A stretch of 25,976 bases of DNA from a virus (IMGVR_UViG_3300025626_000116:1-25976); one strand, 5' to 3'. Positions 6,015 to 13,815 are shown, counted from the first letter of the stretch. Made by a program: numbers and translations. Notes: generated by a model not told the origin, from the letters alone.

Positions 6015-6635
6015 ATGATATATTTATATGTAAAAACGCACAACGAAACTAATCTCAAATACTTTGGCAAAACAATCAGAGATGATTATGAGAAATATTC
6101 TGGGTCGGGGAAACATTGGAAAAGTCATCTAAAGAAACATGGTAACAACATAAAGACTGTGTTGGTATTTGCCAGTGATGACATTAATGAAATTGAATCG
6201 GTCGCACTAAGATTCTCAGAAGAGAATAATATTGTTGAGTCCAAAGGTTGGGCTAATCTCATACCAGAAAATGGTAGAGATGGTGGTTCTTTATCAGAGC
6301 ATCATACAGAAGGCTCTCGTAAGAAAATGAGTGATAACAGGAGGGGAAAGGTGGGCATTCCAGCAGGTTGGAAACACGACGATGACACGAAGGAACGTAT
6401 GTCCAAAAAAGCTAAAGAGCGTTGCGATCGAATGGGCGCACCTAAAGGAGCTTTTAAAATTGGAAATGTCCCTCACAATAAGGGAACGAATATGACAGAA
6501 GAACAGAAAGCACTCCTGTCTGATCGTTGTAAAAAGCAAAAGAAGCATACATGCGAACATTGCGATAGAGAGTTCGCGGGCGGAAACTTCACCCTATGGC
6601 ATGGTGATAACTGTAAGGAGAAAAAAAATGGATGA
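6015..6635 (+). CDS. GIY-YIG homing endonuclease with NUMOD3 and zinc-finger-like tail
   Basis: 206 aa from ATG 6015, chosen over the in-frame ATG at 5970 because of AGGAG 7 bases upstream and the shared leader. Residues 2-20 (IYLYVKTH...LKYFGKT) are the GIY-YIG core, with IYL and YFG at the GIY and YIG positions. KYSGSGKHWKSHLKKHG and the E-rich helix at about 62-74 match Seg-type enzymes of T4. A NUMOD3-like stretch (SEHHTEGSRKKMS, DDTKERMSKKAKER) follows. The C terminus has a Cys/His cluster (CEHC, then H and C) like a zinc finger. Such free-standing enzymes cut unoccupied alleles and spread between phages. It lies just behind the split polymerase and overlaps the next gene by 8 bp. Confidence 0.87.
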   Translation: MIYLYVKTHNETNLKYFGKTIRDDYEKYSGSGKHWKSHLKKHGNNIKTVLVFASDDINEIESVALRFSEENNIVESKGWANLIPENGRDGGSLSEHHTEGSRKKMSDNRRGKVGIPAGWKHDDDTKERMSKKAKERCDRMGAPKGAFKIGNVPHNKGTNMTEEQKALLSDRCKKQKKHTCEHCDREFAGGNFTLWHGDNCKEKKNG

Positions 6636-6888
6636 GTTCAATGATTTTGGCTTCACGGCTATGGACGAAGACGAACTTGATAGCGTACAACAGGCAAGTA
6701 CTGCTGCTAAGGCTGCGTCAGAAACAGCTGATAGTTGGGAAGCCAAATGTGCTGACCTGTACAATACATTCAAACCATTGCTTAACAACTTGGCTAAGAA
6801 TCCAGAAAAAGCATATATCTATTGGCCAAATCGTATGGGTAAGTTGGAAGAATTTAGTGATCTAATTGATAAGATATATAATAGTTGA
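6628..6888 (+). CDS. Conserved small protein upstream of uvsX
   Basis: 86 aa from ATG 6628, with AAGGAG at 6615-6620. An in-frame ATG at 6601 has no SD and lies inside the endonuclease gene. The protein is acidic at the N terminus (DEFNDFGFTAMDEDELDS), has a helical middle and a characteristic end (AYIYWPNRMGKLEEFSDLIDKIY). I recall similar short proteins with a Y-I-x-W-P-N-R motif beside the replication genes of many marine T4-like phages, with no assigned function. The 3' end overlaps the -35 box of the uvsX promoter. Confidence 0.8.
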   Translation: MDEFNDFGFTAMDEDELDSVQQASTAAKAASETADSWEAKCADLYNTFKPLLNNLAKNPEKAYIYWPNRMGKLEEFSDLIDKIYNS

Positions 6889-6913
6889 CTTTGAGATTGA
6901 TTTGGTATATAAT
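6885..6913 (+). promoter_or_regulatory. Early sigma70-type promoter of uvsX
   Basis: TTGACT (6885-6890), a 17-bp spacer, TATAAT (6908-6913). The -35 box overlaps the last codons of the upstream gene. A second TATAAT-like AT-rich stretch (6915-6922) follows. The uvsX ATG is 30 bp downstream with GAGAGG as SD. Confidence 0.88.
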
Positions 6914-6942
6914 AGTATAATAGTTTTGATGAGAGGTTTATA

Positions 6943-7989
6943 ATGAGTTTTTTGACTGATATGGTGAAGGGTATTGACAATACATCCCTTCTTGCTGATG
7001 GTGGTAATAGTTCTGAGTTTTCGGGATCTATTGACACTGGTTCTTATATTTTAAATGCTGCCATTTCTGGTAGTATCTATGGCGGTGTTCCTAATAATAA
7101 GATCACCGCTTTTGCTGGTGAGTCTGCTACTGGTAAGACGTTCTTCGTACTTGGGGTTCTTAAGCAGTTCCTTGAAGATAACAAAGATGGTGGTGTTATT
7201 TACTTTGATACAGAGGCTGCTGTTACTAGGCAGATGATGGATGATCGTGGTATTGATACCAAGCGTGTAGTTATTTCTGAGCCGTCTTCGATTGAAGAGT
7301 TCCGGACTAATGCGACTCGTATCTTGACCACTTATATCGAGCAAGGTAAAGATGCTCCTCCGATGATGATGGTACTTGATTCACTAGGTATGTTGTCATC
7401 TGCTAAGGAACTTGCCGACACCGAATCTGGTAGCGAGAAACGTGATATGACCAAGTCGCAGTTACTGCGTGGCACATTCCGAGTTCTTTCGCTGAAGCTG
7501 GCTAAAGCTAATGTGCCTCTGCTAGTTACTAACCACGTCTACGATGTTATTGGTGCGTATATTCCTACCAAAGAAATCACTGGTGGCGCTGGTCTTAAAT
7601 ATGCTGCGTCTTCGATTGCTATGCTTGGTAAGAAGAAAGATAAAGATGGTACTGACGTTGTTGGTAACATTATCAAGGTAACAATGCATAAGTCTCGATT
7701 CACTAAAGAGCAGAAAAAGGTTGAGGTGAAGTTGTCATATGACACTGGTCTTGATCGTTACTATGGCTTGCTTGACCTTGCCGAGAAGTATGACATCATC
7801 AAGAAAGTATCGACTCGATTCGAGTTACCTGATGGTCGCAAAGTATTCGGTAAGGCAATTAATAATAATCCGACTGAATATTTTACTGATGACATTATGG
7901 CTCAGCTTGAAGTTGCTGCTGGCAAAGAATTCAAGTATGGTCAGGTTGGCGTTGATGAGGTAGTTGAGGAGGTTGAAGGTGCCAGTTAA
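6943..7989 (+). CDS. uvsX: UvsX, RecA-like recombinase
   Basis: 348 aa, against 391 in T4. Walker A GESATGKT lies at 59-66 and Walker B MMMVLDSLG at 141-149 with D146. The segments IYFDTEAAVTRQMM, KSQLLRGTFRVLSLKLAKAN and LLVTNHVYDVIGAYIPTKEITGGAGLKYAAS are typical of T4 UvsX and its marine relatives. The protein coats ssDNA with ATP and carries out strand exchange for recombination-dependent replication and repair, loaded by UvsY on gp32-covered DNA. The acidic C terminus (DEVVEEVEGAS) resembles the regulatory tail of RecA. Its own early promoter is at 6885-6913. The gene overlaps the next one by 11 bp. Confidence 0.96.
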   Translation: MSFLTDMVKGIDNTSLLADGGNSSEFSGSIDTGSYILNAAISGSIYGGVPNNKITAFAGESATGKTFFVLGVLKQFLEDNKDGGVIYFDTEAAVTRQMMDDRGIDTKRVVISEPSSIEEFRTNATRILTTYIEQGKDAPPMMMVLDSLGMLSSAKELADTESGSEKRDMTKSQLLRGTFRVLSLKLAKANVPLLVTNHVYDVIGAYIPTKEITGGAGLKYAASSIAMLGKKKDKDGTDVVGNIIKVTMHKSRFTKEQKKVEVKLSYDTGLDRYYGLLDLAEKYDIIKKVSTRFELPDGRKVFGKAINNNPTEYFTDDIMAQLEVAAGKEFKYGQVGVDEVVEEVEGAS

Positions 7990-8287
7990 GTATAAATTGG
8001 TTGAGAGGGATGAATCATATCACTCTGACCATTGGGCGATTGAGGTGTTGGAAGGCGAACTAGAGGGATTCGTCTTCCAATATGACACCGTTAAGTTTAG
8101 GGAAGAAGATGGTCAAGGCATTCTAGACTTTGAAGTATTAGATGTGCAGAATGGCGAAAAAGTTGACGTCAATAATGAGACTACTTCTAATATACTTGGC
8201 GGGATACTTGTAGATATTATTGAACAAAATATGAGAGAGATGGCAAATGGCGACGGAAACACTGATACTGAGACACCTGCTGAATGA
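7979..8287 (+). CDS. Conserved hypothetical protein between uvsX and the helicase
   Basis: 102 aa. The start is probably GTG 7979: GAGGAGG at 7966-7972 is placed 6 bases before it, inside the 3' end of uvsX. A TTG at 7964 lies in the SD itself and is less likely. Sequence features are an N-terminal beta-rich part (KYKLVERDESYHSDHWAIEV, FVFQYDTVKF), then EVLDVQNGEKVD, a helix (LGGILVDIIEQNMREMA) and an acidic tail. Similar short genes precede the helicase in other T4-like phages, and I do not know a function. It overlaps gene 41 by 41 bp. The shared replication context suggests a helicase- or recombinase-associated role, as inference only. Confidence 0.75.
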   Translation: MPVKYKLVERDESYHSDHWAIEVLEGELEGFVFQYDTVKFREEDGQGILDFEVLDVQNGEKVDVNNETTSNILGGILVDIIEQNMREMANGDGNTDTETPAE

Positions 8288-9668
8288 TGAAGGATATGCG
8301 AGAAGAACGCTCCCATACCTGAAGCCAGAGTATTTTTCAGACCGTATTGAGAAAACGGTCTACCAGCAGATTGATTCGTTTATACAAAACTACAACTCAC
8401 TTCCGACTAAGGAAGCTCTGACCATTGAGATGGATAAGGTGAAGAACCTATCCGACACAGAGTTTGAGCAATGCGGTGAGTATATCTCCCAGCTGGATAT
8501 TGAACAGCCTGAAGACGCAGACTGGCTAATCGGTACGACCGAAAAGTTCTGTCAGGAAAAGGCTGTATACAATGCCATCATGGAAAGTATCAGTATCCTA
8601 GAACCTAATGACAAGGAAGATCGGGATAAGGGTTCAATTCCTGAGTTACTTTCCGATGCCCTTGCCGTTTCTTTTGATCCCAATATTGGTCACGATTTTG
8701 TTGAAGATGCCGAAGAGCGTTATGAATTTTATCATCGTAAAGAAGAACGTGTTCCGTTTGACCTTGAGTACATGAACAAGATCACTCAAGGTGGTCTGCC
8801 TCGTAAGACGCTAAACATTCTGATGGCTGGTACTGGTGCAGGTAAATCTTTGGCTATGTGTCATATGGCTTCGGCTAATATGATGGATGGTAAGAACGTT
8901 CTCTACATTACAATGGAGATGGCTGAGGAAAAGATTGCGGAGCGTATCGATGCTAATCTACTCAATGTGACACTCGACGACCTGAAGAGTTTATCTAAGG
9001 CGATGTATGATAAGAAAATTGCTAGGGTAAAGGGCAAGACAACTGGTAAGTTAATTGTAAAAGAGTATCCGACTGCCTCTGCTGGATGTGGTCACTTTCG
9101 TCACCTAATTAATGAATTGAAACTCAAGAAGTCATTTACGCCTGATATCATTTATATTGACTATCTGAATATTTGTATGTCATCTCGTCTTCGTAATGGC
9201 GGTAATCACAATTCCTACACTTTGGTCAAGGCTATTGCTGAAGAGATTCGTGGTCTGGCAGGTGAGCAGAACGTGCCGATCGTATCAGCTACGCAAACAA
9301 CTCGTAGCGGTTATGGTAGCAGTGACATTGACCTGACTGATACTTCTGAGTCGTTTGGTTTGCCAGCTACAGCTGACTTTATGGCAGCGCTGATTGTGAC
9401 TGAAGAACTTGATGAAATTAATCAGATTATGATCAAGCAGTTGAAGAATCGTTATGGTGACCCTGGACAGTATAAAAGGTTCATGGTTGGCATTGACCGA
9501 GCTAAGATGCGACTGTATGACGTTGAGCAACAGGCTCAAGAAGATGTTGTCGATAATGGACCTGTGTTTGATAATACCACATATGGTAAGCGTATGAAGG
9601 AAGATGATCAAATGAGCTGGATGACCAAAAAAGCTGGACGAAAGGACTTCGGTGGCTTTAAAATGTAA
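8247..9668 (+). CDS. 41: gp41-type replicative DNA helicase (DnaB family)
   Basis: 473 aa, the length of T4 gp41. The N-terminal helical domain (LILRHLLNDEGYARRTLPYL) matches gp41. The RecA-like motor has Walker A GTGAGKS at 195-201, Walker B in DIIYIDYLN, and a later VSATQTTRSGYG segment resembling helicase motifs H3/H4. It forms hexamers on the lagging strand, unwinds 5' to 3' with ATP and works with the gp61 primase encoded at 23335. ATG 8247 sits behind GAGAGAGATGG; another ATG at 8240 is in the frame of the preceding gene, whose end it overlaps by 41 bp. A long hairpin with CU-rich loop follows 6 bp after the stop. Confidence 0.95.
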   Translation: MATETLILRHLLNDEGYARRTLPYLKPEYFSDRIEKTVYQQIDSFIQNYNSLPTKEALTIEMDKVKNLSDTEFEQCGEYISQLDIEQPEDADWLIGTTEKFCQEKAVYNAIMESISILEPNDKEDRDKGSIPELLSDALAVSFDPNIGHDFVEDAEERYEFYHRKEERVPFDLEYMNKITQGGLPRKTLNILMAGTGAGKSLAMCHMASANMMDGKNVLYITMEMAEEKIAERIDANLLNVTLDDLKSLSKAMYDKKIARVKGKTTGKLIVKEYPTASAGCGHFRHLINELKLKKSFTPDIIYIDYLNICMSSRLRNGGNHNSYTLVKAIAEEIRGLAGEQNVPIVSATQTTRSGYGSSDIDLTDTSESFGLPATADFMAALIVTEELDEINQIMIKQLKNRYGDPGQYKRFMVGIDRAKMRLYDVEQQAQEDVVDNGPVFDNTTYGKRMKEDDQMSWMTKKAGRKDFGGFKM

Positions 9669-9674
9669 CATGAT

Positions 9675-9715
9675 AGTATAGGTGCTTCTCTCTCACTCTC
9701 TCTCGCACCTATACT
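9675..9715 (+). terminator. 11-bp hairpin with 19-nt CU-repeat loop
   Basis: AGTATAGGTGC (9675-9685) pairs perfectly with GCACCTATACT (9705-9715). The loop (9686-9704) is nearly pure pyrimidine, a CUCUCU repeat with one A. No U-tract follows, so it is not a standard intrinsic terminator, but it marks the end of the replication block. The loop is complementary to the GAGAGAG Shine-Dalgarno sequences at 1061, 1537 and 8233, so a regulatory RNA role is possible. Confidence 0.6.
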
Positions 9716-9769
9716 TCGCCTGACCTGAGCATGTCACCCAAACTGCTCCTTTTTCTATTTACTTTATGT

Positions 9770-9777
9770 TATAAATA
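9770..9777 (+). promoter_or_regulatory. T4-type late promoter
   Basis: Perfect TATAAATA box in an AT-rich gap, 33 bp before the ATG at 9810. In T4 this box is read by host polymerase carrying gp55 and gp33 with the sliding clamp. Here it heads the operon of capsid-targeting-like genes. Confidence 0.85.
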
Positions 9778-9809
9778 GGTTATAATTATATTTTAGACTA
9801 AGGCTCGAT

Positions 9810-11144
9810 ATGCATAATTTCAATGAATACTTGACGGAAGCCACTAAACAGTGGTTGGGGTTTGACTCTTTACCGTCAGCAATGAATCCTGAATTGCGAA
9901 GATTCCTCAATCGACTACAGAAAGTAGCAGATGCTGAGTCAATTTACATTGAGCCCAAATACGATTTCAGAAGAGCAAAGACACGTCTAGTCATTAAAGT
10001 GACAGATAAAGCTGCATTGCCTAAAATTGTATCACATAAGACTTTGGTCGGTTATGGCTTCTCCCCTTCTGGTGATAAGTATGTTTCATCTAAGTTGGTA
10101 AATATTGCGCTGACACCATCAGGCGGTATTCGCGGAACTGGTAAACTACCACGGAAGGGAGAAGCGGTAACAATACCGTCAACAGCTGAGCAAGAAATGG
10201 GTTCTGTCGAATACTTCTCAGCTATGTTTAAGAATAAGAAAACAGACCTCAAGCAAATATCTGATGCTGTTGGCTATCCTTTCAGTGCTGAGTGGATGCA
10301 TAACTTTGAGCAACAATATAGAGCATTCAGTTCTAATATGGGCACAGGGTTTTCTAAGCATAAAATATACTTAGATTCAGAGAGAAACGACTCTAACATA
10401 TTATTCGCTCTAGCAAAGAAGTTCGGCTTGACCGATTTGAAGGATAACTGGAACCCAGCTGACATCTGGATTATGTCATTGAACCGATCGCAGATAATCA
10501 GACAAACAACTGATATCACAACTCTTGAAGAATTTAATGCTTGGTTGGCTAGTAAGTATGAGGATAAAGAAATTATTGGTGTCTCGCTAAAGAAAGTATC
10601 TGCTAGCAAGACTGGTAAGTTTGAAACAGTTTCTACAGTCGATCTCCCTGACGTTGATGTTAAAGTAAGTCGTGTATTATTTGACCCATTCCAAAAGAAC
10701 TTTATTCTAGAAACTTCTGGTAACATTACTGGGTTTAATATCAGAGTTGGTTATAAGGCATCAACAGTTTCGAGAGACTCGGATATTCGTATCTACCTTG
10801 AGGGTAGGCAAAAGGGTTCTCAGGTGCAGCTCGGTGCTATCTCTGCTCAATTATTCCCGAAACTAGCATTAGAGAATGGTTATGATATTCCTTCGGATAA
10901 AGTTAAGATTATGAACGACCCGATGAAATATCTGAACACTACGTTGCCAAGATTACTAAAAGACCCAGCAGTAGAGGATAAGGTTTCGCCATTCCCAGAA
11001 TCAGAAATAGCATTGAAAGCTGGTGCGTTTCTAACATACTATCTTGAGATTTTATTAGAAAGCAACCCTGACATACTGAAGAGTTGTTACTACTCAAGCA
11101 CTAAAGTAAATGACTTCTCATCAATTCACTGTAAACTATACTAG
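9810..11144 (+). CDS. Putative capsid-targeted PD-(D/E)XK-like nuclease
   Basis: 444 aa, first gene behind the late promoter. The N terminus MHNFNEYLTEA resembles the T4 internal-protein capsid-targeting sequence (M-x-x-F/Y-x-E-F/Y-x-x-E), with LTE^A as a possible gp21-type cleavage site after residue 10. In the middle, WNPADIWIM (D218) followed by a helical insert and IIGVSLKKV (K261) reads like the D...(E/S)xK half of a PD-(D/E)XK nuclease, and E127/E129 in IPSTAEQE could be the helix glutamate. The D-to-K spacing of 43 is long, so the nuclease call is tentative. The family is familiar to me as an uncharacterised protein of marine T4-like phages. A purely structural core protein is the alternative. 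Confidence 0.6.
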   Translation: MHNFNEYLTEATKQWLGFDSLPSAMNPELRRFLNRLQKVADAESIYIEPKYDFRRAKTRLVIKVTDKAALPKIVSHKTLVGYGFSPSGDKYVSSKLVNIALTPSGGIRGTGKLPRKGEAVTIPSTAEQEMGSVEYFSAMFKNKKTDLKQISDAVGYPFSAEWMHNFEQQYRAFSSNMGTGFSKHKIYLDSERNDSNILFALAKKFGLTDLKDNWNPADIWIMSLNRSQIIRQTTDITTLEEFNAWLASKYEDKEIIGVSLKKVSASKTGKFETVSTVDLPDVDVKVSRVLFDPFQKNFILETSGNITGFNIRVGYKASTVSRDSDIRIYLEGRQKGSQVQLGAISAQLFPKLALENGYDIPSDKVKIMNDPMKYLNTTLPRLLKDPAVEDKVSPFPESEIALKAGAFLTYYLEILLESNPDILKSCYYSSTKVNDFSSIHCKLY

Positions 11145-11151
11145 GATTATG

Positions 11152-11826
11152 ATGCATTCCTTTAAAGAATTTAAACAAGAACTGAACGAAGGTGTAAATG
11201 ACCCTTCAATCTTCAAGGCAGTATTTCTAGCTGGTGGTCCAGGCTCAGGTAAGTCTTTCGTTGTAGGTAAGACTGCGTTGCAAGCGTTGGGGTTTAAGTT
11301 AATCAACTCTGATGATGCGTTTGAAGCAGGTCTTAAGAAAGCAGGACTAACTACATCTCCCGAAGATATTGCTTCGGCTCAAGGTCAAGAGATACGTGCT
11401 GGCGCAAAGGCGCTGACTGGTAGAAAGATGAAGCTGGCTCTCGATGGTCGACTCGGTCTGGTTATTGATGGGACTGGTAAAGACTATGCTAAAATTAAAA
11501 AACAAGTTGACGAACTGCGTAAAATAGGTTATGCTGTTAAGATGATATTCGTTAATACTGACTTAGAAACTGCCCTTGACCGTAATAAAGCGAGGGAGCG
11601 TTCTGTACCTGATAAGATGGTAGAGAAAATGTGGAAAGATGTACAGAAGAATATTGGTAAGTTCCAAGGTCTGTTCCGAAACCGCATGATTGTTGTTGAT
11701 AACTCTGAAGGTTCTGACATTGAGCGATCAACTTTAGAAGCATATAAAGATATTAAAACATGGGCAGCAAAGCCACCTGAAAATAGGATTGCTGCAAAAT
11801 GGATTAAAGGACAAAAGAAGAGGTAA
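11152..11826 (+). CDS. P-loop kinase (zeta-toxin/polynucleotide-kinase-like) with capsid-targeting-like N terminus
   Basis: 224 aa from the second of two ATGs (11149, 11152); AGGA at 11143-11146 spaces better to 11152, and the protein then begins MHSFKEFKQELNEG like the targeting peptides nearby (LNE^G, residues 11-13). Walker A is AGGPGSGKS at 27-35. INSDDAF at 51-57 matches the N-x-D site of zeta-toxin kinases. LVIDGTG (103-109) and a lid with R144, R148 and R150 (DRNKARERS) complete a phosphotransferase fold. Zeta toxins phosphorylate UDP-sugars, while related phage enzymes phosphorylate polynucleotide 5' ends. Substrate cannot be read from sequence. It is 7 bp after the putative nuclease gene and in the same late operon. 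Confidence 0.8.
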   Translation: MHSFKEFKQELNEGVNDPSIFKAVFLAGGPGSGKSFVVGKTALQALGFKLINSDDAFEAGLKKAGLTTSPEDIASAQGQEIRAGAKALTGRKMKLALDGRLGLVIDGTGKDYAKIKKQVDELRKIGYAVKMIFVNTDLETALDRNKARERSVPDKMVEKMWKDVQKNIGKFQGLFRNRMIVVDNSEGSDIERSTLEAYKDIKTWAAKPPENRIAAKWIKGQKKR

Positions 11827-11828
11827 TT

Positions 11829-12179
11829 ATGTATAAATCTGAACATATGGACTGGAATCCGTTCACTTGGAAAAGAGAAATTGACCCCAGACACCATAAC
11901 AATTCAACAAGAATAGATAACCCATTGTATAAGTTGGTTGAGATTGGCGGCAACTGGGAAATACGTCAGATTATAGAGCCATTTACTGGCCAACTAGCAT
12001 TAGCACTTAAAGACGTAAGTGACCGAAACCCCCACAGAGGAACTGAGATATTTGATTATGTCCATGATGCTAAAGAAGCTGCAGCTAGATGGGACTGTGA
12101 TAAGTTTGAATTGGGTTGTGAGCCGCCAAGAGATTGGGAAGAAGAAGAAGAGGATTCAGGCGAAAATGGAATCATTTAA
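11829..12179 (+). CDS. Hypothetical protein
   Basis: 116 aa, starting 2 bp after the kinase stop, with AAGAGG as SD. It lacks the targeting-like N terminus of its neighbours (begins MYKSEHMDWNPFTWKREIDP). The centre (YKLVEIGGNWEIRQIIEPFTGQLALAL) looks like two or three beta strands, and the end is strongly acidic (DWEEEEEDSGENG). No family recognised. Its last 14 bp overlap the next gene, consistent with one transcript. It may be a cytoplasmic partner of the kinase or of the following small protein, but nothing proves that. Confidence 0.65.
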   Translation: MYKSEHMDWNPFTWKREIDPRHHNNSTRIDNPLYKLVEIGGNWEIRQIIEPFTGQLALALKDVSDRNPHRGTEIFDYVHDAKEAAARWDCDKFELGCEPPRDWEEEEEDSGENGII

Positions 12180-12477
12180 GCAGTTTAATGAGTCAGTCAA
12201 AATCAAATGGAAGAAAGTTCCAGATGGATATGGTGCTGGCAATAAAAAAGTATTCAAGCACGTTTCTCCAGATGGTAAGTATGAGATCCGTCTATCTGGT
12301 ATGGATTCTATGAAAAAGAATAAAGATGGTAGTCAGAAAGTAATGCCTACATTGTTCGATAATACCAAAGTAGGAGGTGATATACCTCGTCACCCAGTCA
12401 CCGCATACAGAAATGTAGGAACTGCTAAGAAAGAAGCCCAACGATGGCACGATGAGCACTATAATGAAAAAATTTAA
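12166..12477 (+). CDS. Small basic protein with capsid-targeting-like N terminus
   Basis: 103 aa from ATG 12166, within the end of the previous gene; the frame is open further upstream but ESFKQFNES at residues 2-10 fixes the start by analogy to neighbouring targeting peptides (possible FNE^S cleavage). The body is basic and beta-rich: KIKWKKVPDGYGAGNKKVFKHVSPDGKYEIRLSG, then KEAQRWHDEHYNEKI at the C terminus. It looks like a small DNA- or RNA-associated internal protein, comparable in size to T4 IPs. No family recognised. It overlaps the next start by 14 bp. Confidence 0.72.
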   Translation: MESFKQFNESVKIKWKKVPDGYGAGNKKVFKHVSPDGKYEIRLSGMDSMKKNKDGSQKVMPTLFDNTKVGGDIPRHPVTAYRNVGTAKKEAQRWHDEHYNEKI

Positions 12478-13687
12478 TTCATTCTTAATTGAACAAAAAA
12501 ATACACATATGACGCATCTTGAGGATGCTGTACTTTATGGGGGTGTAACTGGTGCGAGACAAGCTATTAACCTGCTTCGATCTATGCGTGACATGTTGTC
12601 TGGTAGTTCTAGCCGTGGCGTTTCTACTACTGTTAAATGGGACGGTGCTCCTGCTATCTTTGCTGGTCAAGATCCGAGGGATGGGCAATTCTTCGTGGCG
12701 AAAAAAGGGGTCTTCAACAAGAACCCCAAGATCTATAAAACCGCTGATGAAGTAGATGCTGATACTAAAGGTGATCTAGCAGCTAAACTGAAGCTGGCTC
12801 TGAAACATTTACCTGCCCTTGGAATTACTGGTGTGGTTCAAGGTGACTTCTTGTTCAGTAAGAGCGATTTAAAGAACGAAACGATAGATGGCGAAAAGGT
12901 TACTACATTCCACCCTAATACAATTGTATACTCTGTTCCTAGTAAATCAGAGATGGGCAAAGCCATTCGGTCGGCTAAGATCGGTATTGTTTGGCATACT
13001 GTTTATAGCGGTTCATCTTTTGAGACTATGACAGCTTCGTTCGGTGAGAAGATATCTGAGAAGCTGACAAAGTCATCTGATGTTTGGTTTGTTGACCCTG
13101 AGTTCACTGATATTTCTGGTAAGGCTACATTTACTGAGAAAGAAACTAAAGCTGTGACCAAGTCAATTAGTAATGCTGGTAAGATATTCCGTAAACTAGA
13201 CTCAGCTACTATGAATGCTATCTCTAGCAACCCAGAGCTGATTCGACAAATTACAGTTCACTTTAATACTAAAGTAAGAGCAGGGCAAAAGATAACTAAC
13301 GTAAGTTCTCATGTTCGTGATCTTGTCAATCATATTACTGGGTTCTATGCAAAAGAAGAAGGCAAGCGTAAGACTGCGAAGGGCAAGAAAGTTCAGACTG
13401 ATAAGCGTGACGAGATACTGAAGTTCTTTTCTAACGCTAACAAGACTAACTTGCAGAATATCTTTCTAATGATGAATGAGTTGATTGACGCAAAAGAAGC
13501 AATCATCAAGAAAATGGATAAAGCCAGCAATATAGATACGCTACTTAGAACTGCTGATGGATTCCAAGTAACTGCCCCAGAGGGTTATGTTGCTATTGAC
13601 AATGATGGTAGTGCGCTGAAGCTAGTGAATAGAATGCAGTTCAGCCATGCTAACTTCTCTGACAATTATATAAAAGGTTGGAGTTAA
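12464..13687 (+). CDS. DUF6267-type protein, putative ligase-fold nucleotidyltransferase, capsid-targeting-like N terminus
   Basis: 407 aa from ATG 12464. MKKFNSFLIEQ gives a targeting-like peptide with LIE^Q. The signature HMTHLEDAVLYGGVTGARQA belongs to a family very common in cyanophages and pelagiphages (DUF6267, from memory) that carries no function. I see covalent nucleotidyltransferase motifs in order: motif I KWDG at 58-61 (K58 would carry AMP), a motif III-like GDFLF at 127-131, motif IV EGYV at 373-376 and motif V LKLV at 385-388. Residues about 190-370 would be an insert. This fits an RNA/DNA ligase or capping-type fold. Next to the P-loop kinase it suggests a heal-and-seal pair. 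Family membership is strong; ligase activity is inferred. Confidence 0.78.
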   Translation: MKKFNSFLIEQKNTHMTHLEDAVLYGGVTGARQAINLLRSMRDMLSGSSSRGVSTTVKWDGAPAIFAGQDPRDGQFFVAKKGVFNKNPKIYKTADEVDADTKGDLAAKLKLALKHLPALGITGVVQGDFLFSKSDLKNETIDGEKVTTFHPNTIVYSVPSKSEMGKAIRSAKIGIVWHTVYSGSSFETMTASFGEKISEKLTKSSDVWFVDPEFTDISGKATFTEKETKAVTKSISNAGKIFRKLDSATMNAISSNPELIRQITVHFNTKVRAGQKITNVSSHVRDLVNHITGFYAKEEGKRKTAKGKKVQTDKRDEILKFFSNANKTNLQNIFLMMNELIDAKEAIIKKMDKASNIDTLLRTADGFQVTAPEGYVAIDNDGSALKLVNRMQFSHANFSDNYIKGWS

Positions 13688-13693
13688 AACTTT

Positions 13694-13701
13694 TATAAAT
13701 A
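13694..13701 (+). promoter_or_regulatory. T4-type late promoter
   Basis: Perfect TATAAATA 7 bp after the DUF6267 gene stop. Transcription would begin just ahead of the folded leader at 13707-13815, giving the nucleotidyltransferase and core genes an additional late start. Confidence 0.85.
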
Positions 13702-13706
13702 GCATG

Positions 13707-13815
13707 TAAGTAGAGTGATATGGGGCGTATCACTTAATATAGACCACCCACTAAAGTCGGTTATAGTCTACTTATTGAGTTTGGTCCACTATAGAGACCC
13801 GCATTGGTTCATGCG
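13707..13815 (+). ncRNA. Structured RNA leader: three-way junction plus two hairpins
   Basis: Closing stem P1 TAAGTAG (13707-13713) with CTACTTA (13768-13774), 7 perfect pairs. P2 AGTGATA (13714-13720) with TATCACT (13728-13734), 7 perfect pairs around loop TGGGGCG. P3 TATA-g-ACC (13738-13745) with GGTTATA (13759-13765). Loop 2 TGGG can pair with CCCA (13747-13750) of loop 3, a kissing interaction. Then GGTC/GACC (13783-13786, 13796-13799) and CGCAT/ATGCG (13800-13804, 13811-13815) follow, and the SD of a 27-codon ORF. TAGAC (13740-13744) with GTCTA (13766-13770) is an alternative pairing that excludes P1. The layout resembles a riboswitch or ribosome-protein leader. Ligand unknown. Confidence 0.6.

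Noticed and set aside
13707-13774. Purine riboswitch
   Set aside because: The three-way outline and loop kissing are similar, but the conserved junction and loop nucleotides of the class are absent and the arms join with very short linkers.
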